From Linyphia triangularis (lineage: Eukaryota; Arthropoda; Arachnida; Araneae; Linyphiidae): a DNA stretch of 64,000 nucleotides. The notes below the pieces were generated by a model that searched no databases, was not told the origin of the DNA, and was given only the letters and a program-made list of their open reading frames with translations. Of this stretch, positions 48,081 through 59,419 are shown piece by piece (the first letter of the stretch is position 1; the number at the start of each line of letters is the position of its first letter). The stretch is from assembly GCA_963978545.1 (NCBI GenBank), contig OZ021723.1, positions 5,524,273-5,588,272 on the forward strand, read 5' to 3'. The position numbers and the translations under genes were made by a program.

Positions 48081-49406
48081 CAGTGGCGGCTGGTGCAGGG
48101 CGCCAGGAGGGGCCCGGGCCCCCTCACTTTTTGGGACCTTGGTCCCACTTATATATACTTGATAATGTTGTTTTGGAATTTCTGTAAAATATTTTTAAAA
48201 TGCATGACAAATGAAAGCAGTTACTAACCTCACAATATTAACAATTGTGCGAGGAGCATTAGCTCTCTGGCCACAAACTCGTGAAAATGTCAATCAACCG
48301 CAACCATTTTAATAAAAAATACACTCCTTCCATCTCTTTTCTTAAGTACTACATCATAATGACCTTGAAGTCTATCCGTTTGTACGCAATTCTTGAGGGA
48401 TAAACAACCCCTTTCTGGAAGACCTTGCAAAGAACATAGATTAAAGCTTGTAGCCAGGTCCTTCACTTCCTGCATTTTTAAGGGGGGAGGGAGGGGGTCT
48501 CTTTCTCTTACATGGTATCAATTTACTGAAATTCTATAAGGAATGGTCCACTTTGTGTGTTGGGCAAAAGTAGTCGAGCTCGAGCTTAAACTGTCGAATG
48601 AAGTGTTGGGATTTCTGTAGCGCAAGTGTACAAGGAAATGACGGTGAAATAAATTGGGAGAGCCAGAGAAAGTAGACAGAAAACTACTAATTATACGTGG
48701 TGAAAAGGGAATTAATTTTTCAACAAAAATCTAGGTAAGATCATTTAATTTTACCCTTTATATTTCAAATATAAGTGTAAGCTTTTCTTAACAAATACAT
48801 TTTCAAACAGAATCCTGATTTTTCAAAAAATATTTAGAGACGTATTTTGTCCGGATAATCCTAGGTCTCTTCAAATGGATGAGCCCAATTGGTTATGAAT
48901 TTCATTATCTCAATTATCAGAAAAATATCCTTTTTCTTTTTAATTCATTAGATTTCAGAGGTGATTAGGTAAATGAATTATACAGCAAGTAAAATTAGGC
49001 TGTCCTAATCTCCCTCTTCCCATCCTATTTTACCACCTAATTGCTGCTATAATAGACAACAACGGTCATCGTAGCAACCCAACAACCTCATTGACTTGAC
49101 TGACGTCTAAATCCGCATCTGAGTATGCAGACATAGGACTCACTATACCTTCAGCCAGCATCCTTTTACTTTGGTATAGCAATGAAATTTCATTTTATGG
49201 GTCAACAAAAACCAAGAATTTTTTTTTTTTTTTTGCAATTGAAACATTATTTTAAGTATTTTAATCTATATAAATGTGTTTGACATTCCCACACAACACA
49301 TTAGCTGTCTTTAACTTATTCAGTTGTCTGAAATATCCATTTATAAGAACAACAAAAAACGAATTTTTTCTGGTACATTCCACAAGTGACGAAAGGGCTC
49401 TGACTG

Positions 49407-49441
<35 letters not shown>

Positions 49442-49877
49442 TGTTGAACTGAAATATTAATGAATCAATATATATTAATTTTATCTTTAAATGAATAATT
49501 TAAAATCGATACTTTTTTTTGAAAATCTCACCCCTTTTCTTCTCATCATTTTTAAATTTTCGAAATCCATGAGCCATAAAGTTCAAAAGCCATGGGACAT
49601 GGGATTAATTTTCATAAGCCATTTGCTTAAACGAAATGCTGCAGAGTTGAATTTGTTATAATCATTCATTTTATTAAAACATATATTTTATTAAAATTTA
49701 TTTGGATAATTTGTTTAACTTCTCTTATAGCTTTGTTTTATATGCATTTGAATAGCATTTAATTGCATGAAGCTCATGTATTTTGAAATTTGCACTAACT
49801 CCCCCCCCCCCCCAAAAAAAAAACATACCATTGTTAATTTGGGCCCCCTCACTTTTACTACTCACGAGCCGCCACTG
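48081..49877. mobile_element. 1.8-kb hAT element, CAGTGGCGGCT ends
   Basis: Inverted ends CAGTGGCGGCTGGTGCAG and the inverse of CAGTGGCGGCTCGTGAGT. Exact 8-bp target duplication ATTTTAAG (48073-48080, 49878-49885). Subterminal GGGCCCCCTCACTTTT appears near both ends in the same orientation. No transposase motif was readable inside, so non-autonomous or heavily decayed. Contains a (TA)15 microsatellite at 49410-49440. Confidence 0.92.
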
Positions 49878-50285
49878 ATTTTAAGTTATTGATTTGAACA
49901 GAAAAACAACGATGCATTAATAAACATTTAAGTAGGAAATCCAATTATCATTGAAAAATCAAGATCTGAACAAAAACTTTACACCCCTCCCGTGCAAATA
50001 ACTCTGTCGGCGGCCATGGACGTTATATACGTATAGCCATCGAATTTAATGAACATCTTGCACAAGAAAATCTCCTCTTTTCTGGGACATGGTTGGTTGG
50101 TTAGCTCTATTTTTGATGGTACAAGAGCTAAAGTTGGCTAAACTACGCCAAACTTCTATTTCTTTAATATCTTATAATATATTCAGGAGTATTTGTTGGA
50201 TATAGAAAGCTAAATGTATGAAATTTGGTTAGTAAAACTTTGGGGGAGATGTCTATGAATGTCTAGAAATGTACGATTGGATTAT

Positions 50286-50690
50286 CAGGGTTCCCACTCA
50301 AATCACAGAATGAAAATCAATGAATTTTAAGGACCAAATTAATGTTTTTAAGGACCTTTGAAAATTTGTTTTCAGGCATTATGTCGATATATAAATTTTT
50401 AATAAAGTATATTCTACCAAAAGAGTTACAAATTGGTGGATGCATAATACAAATACGTCGGAAAATTCCGATACGGTGCAGATAAGTGGCGGTCAAGCAG
50501 AAATAGCAAGTCCGACTTGAAATTTTTATAAATTTTGCAGTTGGACAACATCTGCAAAAATTAAGGACTTTTAAGGACCTCTAAGCATTTTCAAGGACTT
50601 TTAAGCACCTTTAAGCACTTTCAAGGCCTTGAAAACAAGTTCAAAAATATTAAGCACTTTTAATGACTTTCAATGACCGTGGGAACCCTG
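50286..50690 (-). mobile_element. CAGGGTTCCCAC element, copy 2
   Basis: 405 bp between CAGGGTTCCCACTCAAATCA and GACCGTGGGAACCCTG, in reverse orientation to the 5.8 and 59 kb copies. Flanks ATTAT/ATTAG suggest a short target duplication with one change. Confidence 0.88.
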
Positions 50691-50699
50691 ATTAGTTAA

Positions 50700-52770
50700 A
50701 AAACTAATGTGATATTAAAAAAAAAAACTTCTCACCTCTCATAATATGTCCATCCAGAGACCATAATAAAGTAAGGTTTCCTTCCCTCGAAATAAGTTTC
50801 CCAGACTGCGCAGTGGTGTAGGAAATTTTGCTTCTCAGATTTAAAGGGGGGGGGGGGGGAGAGGGTAAAAAGGGTCAAAGGGCGCGGAGGGGAGTCACCA
50901 GCCACGTGTGAAGTGGGAGGGATTTCGTGTCTCTTTTGGTGCAAATGGCGTCTGGCTTGTTTCTAGAACGCTGATAGGGGTGAAGAGATTGCAACGATAA
51001 CAATGCCCAGAACGAAAGCAACAAACAGTAGCCAGACGGACGGCAACCGCATCCATCATTGAGCAGGTAGATAGAATCACAACGCCTCCTTTTTGGAGAG
51101 AGATAGGTTTGGTCTGGACTAGAGAACTTGTTATAGTGGCCAAGAGAAGAAAGTTTAAGTGGCCATGTTTTACTGGCGCGCGGGCCACTGAGAAAAAAAA
51201 GTTATTATTGGCATTATATGAATCCTGATGTGAAATTTTTTTTCAAACTAAAATAGTTTATTTCAATCTCTTAATAAATTTTGGTGGCGCCATTTTGCTA
51301 TAATTATTAAATTATAGCATGGCATTTAATGTAGCAGCTTGTTCCGTTGCAATAAAATGAAAGAGAGAAAAAAGAAAAAAAAAGAAAAGAAGAAGAAAAA
51401 AAAAAAAAAAAAAAAAGAAGAAAGAAGAAAGAAAGAAAAAAAGGGGGGGGGGGGAATGGCGACATTAGTTATACATTGTTATTGTTCTAAATCTTGATAC
51501 GTGTCGATGCTTTTAAAGACAAAACAGTTCAATTCCTGCATAAGTTTTACAAAATGGCTTCAATTTAAATATTTTTTTTTATTACAACTGATTATTAGCA
51601 TTTTACTTCATGCAAATAAAAAAAAATTGTATTAAAACAATATCGTAAAATAATTATAAAATGTTAATAATTCTTTCTAATTGAATATTCTAAATATACA
51701 CAATCCACTCCAGCTTTTAAGATGTATAGGTATAATTATAAAATTAGTATTATTTGAACAGGAGTATTATTATTATTATTTATTAGTAAATTGAACAGGA
51801 CAGTGATAAAACGAGATATTAAGTTTCGCAGATTATTGTTGTTAAAAATCTTTTTTTAATAGCTCTAATTCTCCTAAATAGAGAATTTAGCTAAATTTAA
51901 TAGCCTTAATTCTCTTAAAAAATAAAAGTACTTCCAATTTATTTTCTGAAAAGCTTTTACAAAATTTGTCTCAAATTATATATATAAAAAAATATTATTA
52001 TTATTATTATTAGAAGTAGTATTTCCTTTTACGCAAATCACTTTTGTAATAGAATGGCCCATATTCGAACGCATTAATGATACTTGAAAACACTTTGGAC
52101 TTTTTTCCACCTGGCAGTTGTCATCGAGACGTTCTCTAATTTAGCGCGCACAGGAAAGTAGACACTTCCTCCTGTTATATTATCTTCTTTGGCATCCCCT
52201 AAGTTCCTTTTATAATTGCCCTGACAATATTCGAGCGATGCCAAACTTCCTAGATTCGTATTTACAAACCAGACTGCATTGAAGCCAAACGGTATTCAAA
52301 ACTAGCAGAGCCAGAATGTTAACCACTCATCCAAGCTAATTAACCACTCATGCAGTTAATAACTCTTTACTTGCGAATCCCTTTCCATCACTCGATAACC
52401 AAACAATACTTTGTTTTGATTTTTGCTTATTTAGACAAACGAAAGAGAGAGAGAGAGAGAAACTCAATTTCCACTGAACCACTTCAAGATTCGTTATCAC
52501 AAAGTTGGGTTAATTTCCGCCGGCATAATGAACGGCTATTAAGCAAATATTATCTCTCTTCGTCGTTCATCAGAGCGGATAAAAATGCCAACTATATTCA
52601 CGCAAACGACCCGTTCGGATTGGAAGAAGGTATATAATGGCAAAAGCAAACCAAAAGCCATCAATGCGTTACGATCTGGGAGGGGAAAAGATTTTGTAGA
52701 AAAGCAAAACAAGAACAGATTAACGGCCTTGGAATTATTGTTGTCCAGAACAATGGGGATTAGTTAGACT
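50700..52770. other. stretch with purine tract and trinucleotide runs, no supported gene
   Basis: Holds a polypurine tract at 51357-51454 (GAAA/GAAG repeats ending in G12), ATT repeats near 51763 and 52000, and a GA repeat at 52443-52461. Small minus-strand frames at 50732-51188 were inspected and not convincing as exons. Confidence 0.4.
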
Positions 52771-52781
52771 AGAGACCTAAA

Positions 52782-53250
52782 TTTAGAAGTTTATTACGTT
52801 CATTATAATCTATTTAAAGAACGATTAGGAGGGGTCGCCATCTTGGAATAAGAATTTGTTTAGAAGACCTTTTGTTTCTTACGATCTGCCACATATATAT
52901 TTTAAGTGGCAAAGCACCATGCATTTTTATGGATATGGAAAACGAATTAAATGGACGTTGAGTAATTCATGGATTAAAATTTTAGAAATTTATTACGTCT
53001 ATTAGAAATTATTTAAAGAACGATTAGGAGGGGTCGCCATCTTGGAATAAGAATTTATTTAGAAGACCTTTTGTTTCTTATGATCTGCCACATTATATTT
53101 TAAATCGCATAAATGGACGTTGAGTAATTCATGGATTAAAATTTTAGAAATTTATTACGTCTGTTAGAAATTATTTAAAGAACGATTAGGAGGGAGCACC
53201 ATCTTGGTATAAGAATTTATTTAGAAGATCTTTGTTCTTTATGATCTGTT
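52782..53250 (+). repeat. imperfect tandem repeat, three copies
   Basis: A unit with TTTAAAGAACGATTAGGAGG, CCATCTTGG.ATAAGAATTT and AGAAGA(C/T)CTTTTG recurs at about 52782, 52981 and 53141. The first interval is longer because of extra sequence (about 50 bp) between units. Confidence 0.85.
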
Positions 53251-54137
53251 GTGGTAAAACAAGATTACATTCTAAGTTCTGTGCAATGTTCGTTTTAGTA
53301 CATGTTTAGGTAATTCACAGATTAGATGGTCCAGGAAACTTGCTACATTTTCTTCCAAGAAATACTATAAGTGATTGGTTTTACCATGGTAAGCCAGTCT
53401 ACATGTCTGCAACCAAGTTCCGGAGATATCAGATAGCTTCCCTGGCACCAGTTCTTCCTCCCAGTTATCTTTACGCCCGTTTGAAAACAAAGAGCAAACT
53501 CATGAAAAAAACTTTGACAAGGTAATATACGAAATCATTAAATTTACTTAGATAGCGTTAAACTATCGAGTAATCCCTTTGTACAGAACTATGGATGTTC
53601 TAGAGTTTCAAAAGTACTATAGTTCTATAGGCTATATACTATAGGCAATTCACAAATCTGTTTTCACAGAACATGGTATAAAACTATACAGTTAGGCAAC
53701 TTATAACGAAAATTATTTCATATGCCGCTTATCGTAACTGGATGATTGATTATGAAGTGGTACAAGTTTTTACAGGAGAATTACTATTTTACAGGATCAT
53801 TTTCAAGTTTTCTCATTTTAAGTTGATTGAATTTTGCCTTTTTGTTTCTATATCATGGGTTAACATGGACAAGCAAAAACGTTTTAGCCCCTCTTGATTA
53901 CAACACGACGTATTTTGAAGTAATTAATAGCGATATTTTGTACAATGTTTTGTACATTGCAATCAAGCTTTTATAAATTAACAGCATTTAACATTCTTTT
54001 CTACCATTAGCATAGGAGAGTTCAAAATGAAAAGTATATATATCTTAAGCATGCAGTTATTTTTTGAGCGAAGTACTGCAGATGTTATCAAATTTTTTTT
54101 TAGTATTTATACATGTTACATACGAATGATATCTTTG
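53251..54137. other. AT-rich stretch, no gene seen
   Basis: Only short, non-protein-like frames. A small TATAGTTC/GGCTATATACTATAGG palindromic cluster lies near 53620. Confidence 0.35.
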
Positions 54138-54145
54138 ATAGAAGT

Positions 54146-55204
54146 CAGTGGCAGCCAGTTATCGAAAATACTAGTGCAGACGAAAACATGTTATCCCCCC
54201 CCCCCTCTCTCTCTCTCTTCTCACCATACACTTTTTACAATCATTCATGAACGCAAAGTCTTTAATCCTCATGGACGTCGCCAGAAATTTTGCAGGGGGG
54301 TGCAAGACTTGATTTTTGTCAAAATCATTAATATTTTACAAATGTTAATTAATATTTATGCATTATAACTATTCTTTGAGAATAGTTTATAAAAATTTAT
54401 GGTACATATTTTTGAAAGAGCAGCCCTGTTAAAGAGAAAAAACAAAGAATTGTAAAAATATTTAAAAAAATCTATTTCTAACGAGATTTTTATCATCCAA
54501 CTAGATCTCACGGCATTCAAGAGACAGTGTTTAGAACAGAGGAACACGAATATGCAAAAATACAGAAGAGTAAAATTTTATTTCTTACAAATTTCAATAA
54601 TAATAATAATAATAATAATAAAAAATAAAAAAGTACGCTCTTACTTTCCCCTACACGCTACTTTTCGACAAATCAGTTAATCGAATTCTCAAGATCAGCC
54701 CAAGTTGGAAAAGTGCTTACTGGCAGTCTCGCTACACATTTCGTGGAGGGAAAGGATCTGTTGGGTTCTATCGGTTACCATGGCAACGCATGGCAATTTC
54801 GCAGTCGAAACGGATTTCAGGAACACTCGGCTGCTGTTCGGAGGAAAATCACCAGTTTGGGTTGATATTGAATATTGAGGCAAATAGTTTGTTATTTATC
54901 GGATTTTTTTACACTTACCGTAGGAATTGGATCTTCATTTTACAACATTATAAAATATATAATTTTAGTTTTGAACAAATACATTCAGATGCTGTTCACT
55001 CGGCTGCTGTTCGGAGGAAAATCACCAGTTTGGGTTGATATTGAATATTGAGGCAAATAGTTTGTTATTTATCGGATTTTTTTACACTTACCGTAGGAAT
55101 TGGATCTTCATTTTACAACATTATAAAATATATAATTTTAGTTTTGAACAAATACATTCAGATGCAGCCCGGCTGTACTGGCTGTAGTGCACGAGCCGCC
55201 ACTA
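54146..55204. mobile_element. 1.06-kb hAT element related to the 48-kb one
   Basis: Left end CAGTGGCAGCCAGTT, right end the inverse of TAGTGGCGGCTCGTGCAC. Target duplication ATAGAAGT/ATAGAAAT (54138-54145, 55205-55212; 7 of 8). Includes an internal 173-bp tandem duplication (54824-55165). An open frame on the minus strand (54883-54695) was not recognisable. Confidence 0.82.
54824..55165 (+). repeat. 173-bp tandem duplication inside the 54-kb hAT element
   Basis: Copies start CACTCGGCTGCTGTTCGGAG at 54824 and 54997 and appear identical over about 165 bp, so the duplication is much younger than the element. Confidence 0.93.
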
Positions 55205-55212
55205 ATAGAAAT

Positions 55213-56562
55213 TCAGATTTTAAATAAGTTGCTAACATTTTTTTTTTTTTTTTTTTTTGTCAGAGAGAGAGAGAAAGTAACTTTCACTGTTTTTCAAACC
55301 ATTGCAATCAAACCAAAATGATCAAGGTTTTTAAAGGTAACTAAAAATTTTAACACATGACGATAACGAACTGGCTTTTTTCATACAGTATCTTTATATT
55401 ATGTTGAATTAATCAGACATCATAACTTAAGACACTTCATTAGGATATTAACCTCTTTCCAAAGATAACAGGTTCAAAACTTCTTACAGGAATTAATTCA
55501 TTTTTGGAAGCCCCAAAAAAATATTGAAGCATATCTTAAAAAATAAGTATCTCTGGAAGCCACCCGAAGATTCTAATCCCATTAGATAATAACTATGTTA
55601 AAAAAAAAAAAATGAATACAAATCACTCTTGAACTTGAAATAATAATAATAATAACAACAACAAAATTGTTGTTTGACCAGTTTGGTTTGTGTTTCTTTT
55701 TCTCGATTCCACTTAGAGCATCAGGTGTAGCGATAAAGAAAAGTTAGCCGCGGCTAATCTTGACAACAAGAGAAGCAGCACTGATGTTCCTTCTTATTAT
55801 AAAGAGTCGCGTGGTGCTGCATGTAAAGTGACCAGAAAATCAAAAATGTGAACCTGTTTTCATTTGTAGCCTAAAGGGAAGGGCGATGCAAAGAGAGAAG
55901 AAATTTTTTGAAGGTGAAATGCTTTTTTTTCTTCTCACTTTTTCCTTCCTCTGGGCTATGGGGCCAGTAAGACAACTCGGAGACGCTAGAAATATTTGCC
56001 TGGAAACTTTTTTTATGCTCCGTTCGCTTTAGTTTCGAGCTTTCCCATTACTGTGTGTGAATAAAGCATTAGAGAAAACAGCCAAGTGCGAGAAAGTTCT
56101 CACACCAAATGGTACTTTAGTTGTTTTTACTCTACTCTCGATTCCATTTAATTTCGATCAACAAAAGCGTCATTTTAAATCAATTTAGGTCCGTAGTGCC
56201 AAGACGGCTTCAACAGCAAAGTAGATGATCCACCTCCTTATGCTTTTATCCCTTAACGCAAATAAATCATCAGCATTGTAATATTGTCATAAAAAAAAAT
56301 AACGAACCTACTGCAAAAAGAATCTTTAAAAATTAGCTCTTTTGTGACAGAGGTTGAGGTTATTTGTTAGGTGGTAAGAAGTTTTCTCCAACAAAAGACG
56401 ATACTTCTCATGGAAAACGATTCTTTAACTTTTGTAATAAAACCAACACAAGGAAAAAAAGTTTTTAAAAAGGATTATGTCATGTAGAATCTTTTCCCCG
56501 AAAGAGTTGTCTACCTTATTTAAAATTGGGAGCTCGTAATTCTTATTTAATGGTTTATATTA
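55213..56562. other. stretch with no supported gene
   Basis: AT-rich with an AATAAT run near 55641 and a poly-T/GA patch near 55240-55275. No exon or element ends seen. Confidence 0.35.
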
Positions 56563-56996
56563 CAGGGTGGCCACCAAATTCAGGAAAAAAAGTTCCCTGA
56601 TAATTCCCTGACAGATTTCTAAAAAATTCCCTGATTTTAGGGTAAACTTTTCTTCAAATTTCCCCAATTTTCTTAGGTTTTCCAGATGTCTAGACACCCT
56701 GATAAAATAGAACATGTATGATAAAGAGATAATATGCAATTTTTTAAAAAATAGTTTTGCTGGTAATGAAGAGTTTAAATTATTCCGTAACATTAAACTT
56801 CTAATGGGTTACCACAACAAACCTCCATGTAAATAGCGCCAAAATATGGATGAACGTGCCTTAAACAATACAAAATTTCCCAGATTTTCGTGAAATTTTA
56901 AAAAGTTCCCTGACATTTCCCTGATTTTTTCTAGAATCAGAAAGCTCCCTGACATTTCCCCGATTTCCAGGTTTTCCCGGTTCTGTGGCCACTCTG
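56563..56996 (+). mobile_element. CAGGGTGGCCAC-type element, copy 2
   Basis: 434 bp from CAGGGTGGCCACCAAATTCA to GGTTCTGTGGCCACTCTG, the inverse of CAGAGTGGCCACAGAACC. Several internal TTCCCTGA(C/T) repeats. Non-coding, no clear target duplication. It is the cleanest copy of the family in the window. Confidence 0.82.
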
Positions 56997-57684
56997 TATT
57001 TGCTCTTTAGCATAATTATGCTTGCTTAATTAATTACAACTTTCTATTAAAATTTAGTGTTGGATTTTCACGGCTTAATGGTTACACACAGCTCATATTC
57101 TGCAGAAATATTTCAACAACACCTAGACAAAAAAAAAGACTAGATCAAAATTGAAGAAGGGTGGGCCCCTTCAAAAGGTGCAATGGTAAGAAAACCCTAA
57201 ATCTACCGTCAAGCAGCCTAAAAATCACGACAGCAAGCCATCACGAAAAACTGATATTTTTGAAAGCAATGTCCGAAACGCACCCCAAGTAGCACAATCT
57301 TTGTCTCCAGCCAGACACCGTATCGTCAGTTAGTCAGACTTCTTTTTGCAACAGGTTTTATGGCATAGTGCAAACACAGCATGCCTTTTGCCCAGCCGCA
57401 TGACTAAAATGAGGAAGTTTTCCTTTCGAAATGACTTAGCATCGCTTCCTCCTTAAGTTCCGATTAGAATACAGCCCAGCCTTCATGGGCTGTGGTCAAA
57501 AACAAAAGCGGGACGTCACTTCCTTCTCCATTGCTGAATGAAATATATCGCACCTTTATGGGATGAGTAAGCAAACCTTTTATACCGCTGCAAATGACAC
57601 ATTTAATTTCTCGGCGTCGGTTTCCCTAATTGGGTGTTAGGTGATAGTATAAATTGGTTGAAAGACCCTCTATAGTACCTGTCA

Positions 57685-57866
57685 CAGGTATCATAGTCAA
57701 ATCATAGTCGCAAGTATCATAGTCAAATCATAGTCGCAAGTATCATAGTCAAATCATAGTCGCAAGTATCATAGTCGCAGGTATCATAGTCAAATCATAG
57801 TCGCCAGTATCATAGTCAAATCATAGTCGCAGGTATCATAGTCGCGGGTATCATAGTAAGTCATAG
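57685..57866 (+). repeat. 26-bp minisatellite
   Basis: Repeats of a unit (C/G)AAGTATCATAGTCAAATCATAGTCG, with some units reduced to GGTATCATAGTCGC. Seven or so units, built from the shorter word ATCATAGTC. Confidence 0.92.
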
Positions 57867-59009
57867 ATGAAAGCACATAAAATTCAAAATATTAATATTA
57901 ATTCGAAAATATTACGTAATTATTTTAAAATGGAGGCAATAAGATTCCTATTTTCAATAAGTTCCCAAGAGCTACTAATTAGCAATTTTCTGTTAAAAAA
58001 ACCCCTTAGTCATAGTCAAAGCAATGGAGTAAATTTGGCATGTTCAACCATTCCTTTGAATGATGCCTTTGTATGTACCTTCCTAAAAAATAATAAATAT
58101 TGGACTACAAATAAAAAGCTTGGTCACGTGGTTTTATATCTTCTACGCTCAGTTTCACAGTCCTAAGATATATAATACAGCACTTGCCGTCAGATTAGGA
58201 TACTTAAAGTCTATTTTAATCCTAAACATTATATTTTTTGCTAAAATATTTCATTAGAATGCCGAATTACAGAAATAACAATTGTTGGAAAGACACAATA
58301 TCATCATTAATAACAAATGCAATCGCGCCATTGGTAATGATATTATTGCATGACATCGCAGCAATAACACATTTTCTTTTTCAATTCATTTGTAAATTCC
58401 ATTATTTTGACTCATTGTTCATTATTTTTAAAATCCGCAATTTCAAATCATTAGGGAAATCCGTAATCCGTTAACTTACTCATACTGACAATACTGAATA
58501 GCTGAAAATTATCTTGAAACCCTTGCTTTCACAATGAAAAAGCAGAAAGAAAAAAAATACCAGAAACTTTTTAAAAACAATACTTGGAAGATCTTAAGAA
58601 AATACCACTTTGATGAATAGCAGACATAAATGCGAGCACATCAGTTAAGAAATTGAAATTGATAAATTCGAAAATATAAGATCTAAAATACACCCTCAAA
58701 TCGGTAAAAACTCATAATGCAATTAATTAATTTTTAAACGAAAAAGTATCGGTCTTGAGAAAAATTAAATTAAAACTCCAACTCATGGTAATTACGCACG
58801 CTAAACGTCAAAGTATTTTTAGAAGAAAAAAAAATACATAAACAACTTTCACAAGTTTTTAATTAAAACATCAAGCGAATTTAACGAAATTTAGAATTTA
58901 TCACCGATTCAAAACAAGCACGTCATTCAACGAAGATGTGATTAATATGCGAAAATAGTATAATCCTTTGCAAAGTAATACACAAATAAAGTGGGTATTC
59001 GTGTACATT
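57867..59009. other. AT-rich stretch, no gene seen
   Basis: Open frames at 57867-58166 and 58238-58474 show no domain, and composition is that of the surrounding AT-rich DNA. Confidence 0.35.
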
Positions 59010-59414
59010 CAGTGTTCCCACGGTCATTGAAAGTCATTAAAAGTGCTTAATATTTATGAACCTGTTTTCAAGTACTTGAAAATGCTCAGAGGTGCTTAAA
59101 AGTCCTTGAAAATACTTAAGAGGTCCTTAAAAGTCCTTAATTTTTGTGGATGTTGCCCAACTGCAAAATTTATAAAAATGCAACTCAGACTTGCTATCCC
59201 CGCATGTCCGTCACTTATCCGCACTGTATCGGAATTTTCTGACATATTTGTATTACGCATGCGCCAACTTGTAACTATATTACTGGAGTAAACTTTATAA
59301 AAAATGTATATATAGACATGATGCCTGAAGACAAATTTTTAAAGATCCTTAAAAACATTAATTAGGTCCTTAAAAGTCATTGATTATCATTCTGTGATTT
59401 GAGTGGGAACCCTG
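59010..59414 (+). mobile_element. CAGGGTTCCCAC element, copy 3
   Basis: 405 bp, same length as the 50-kb copy, orientation as the 5.8-kb copy. Left tip is CAGTGTTCCCACGGTC (one change). Flanked by ACATT at 59005-59009 and 59415-59419. It serves as the empty-site reference for the 719-bp insertion at 5.8 kb. Confidence 0.88.
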
Positions 59415-59419
59415 ACATT

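Noticed and set aside
50732..51188. possible minus-strand exons ending ...WTYYER before GTGAG
   Set aside because: The donor is plausible, but its phase does not match the PDZ exon at 18501 and the peptide has no family resemblance.
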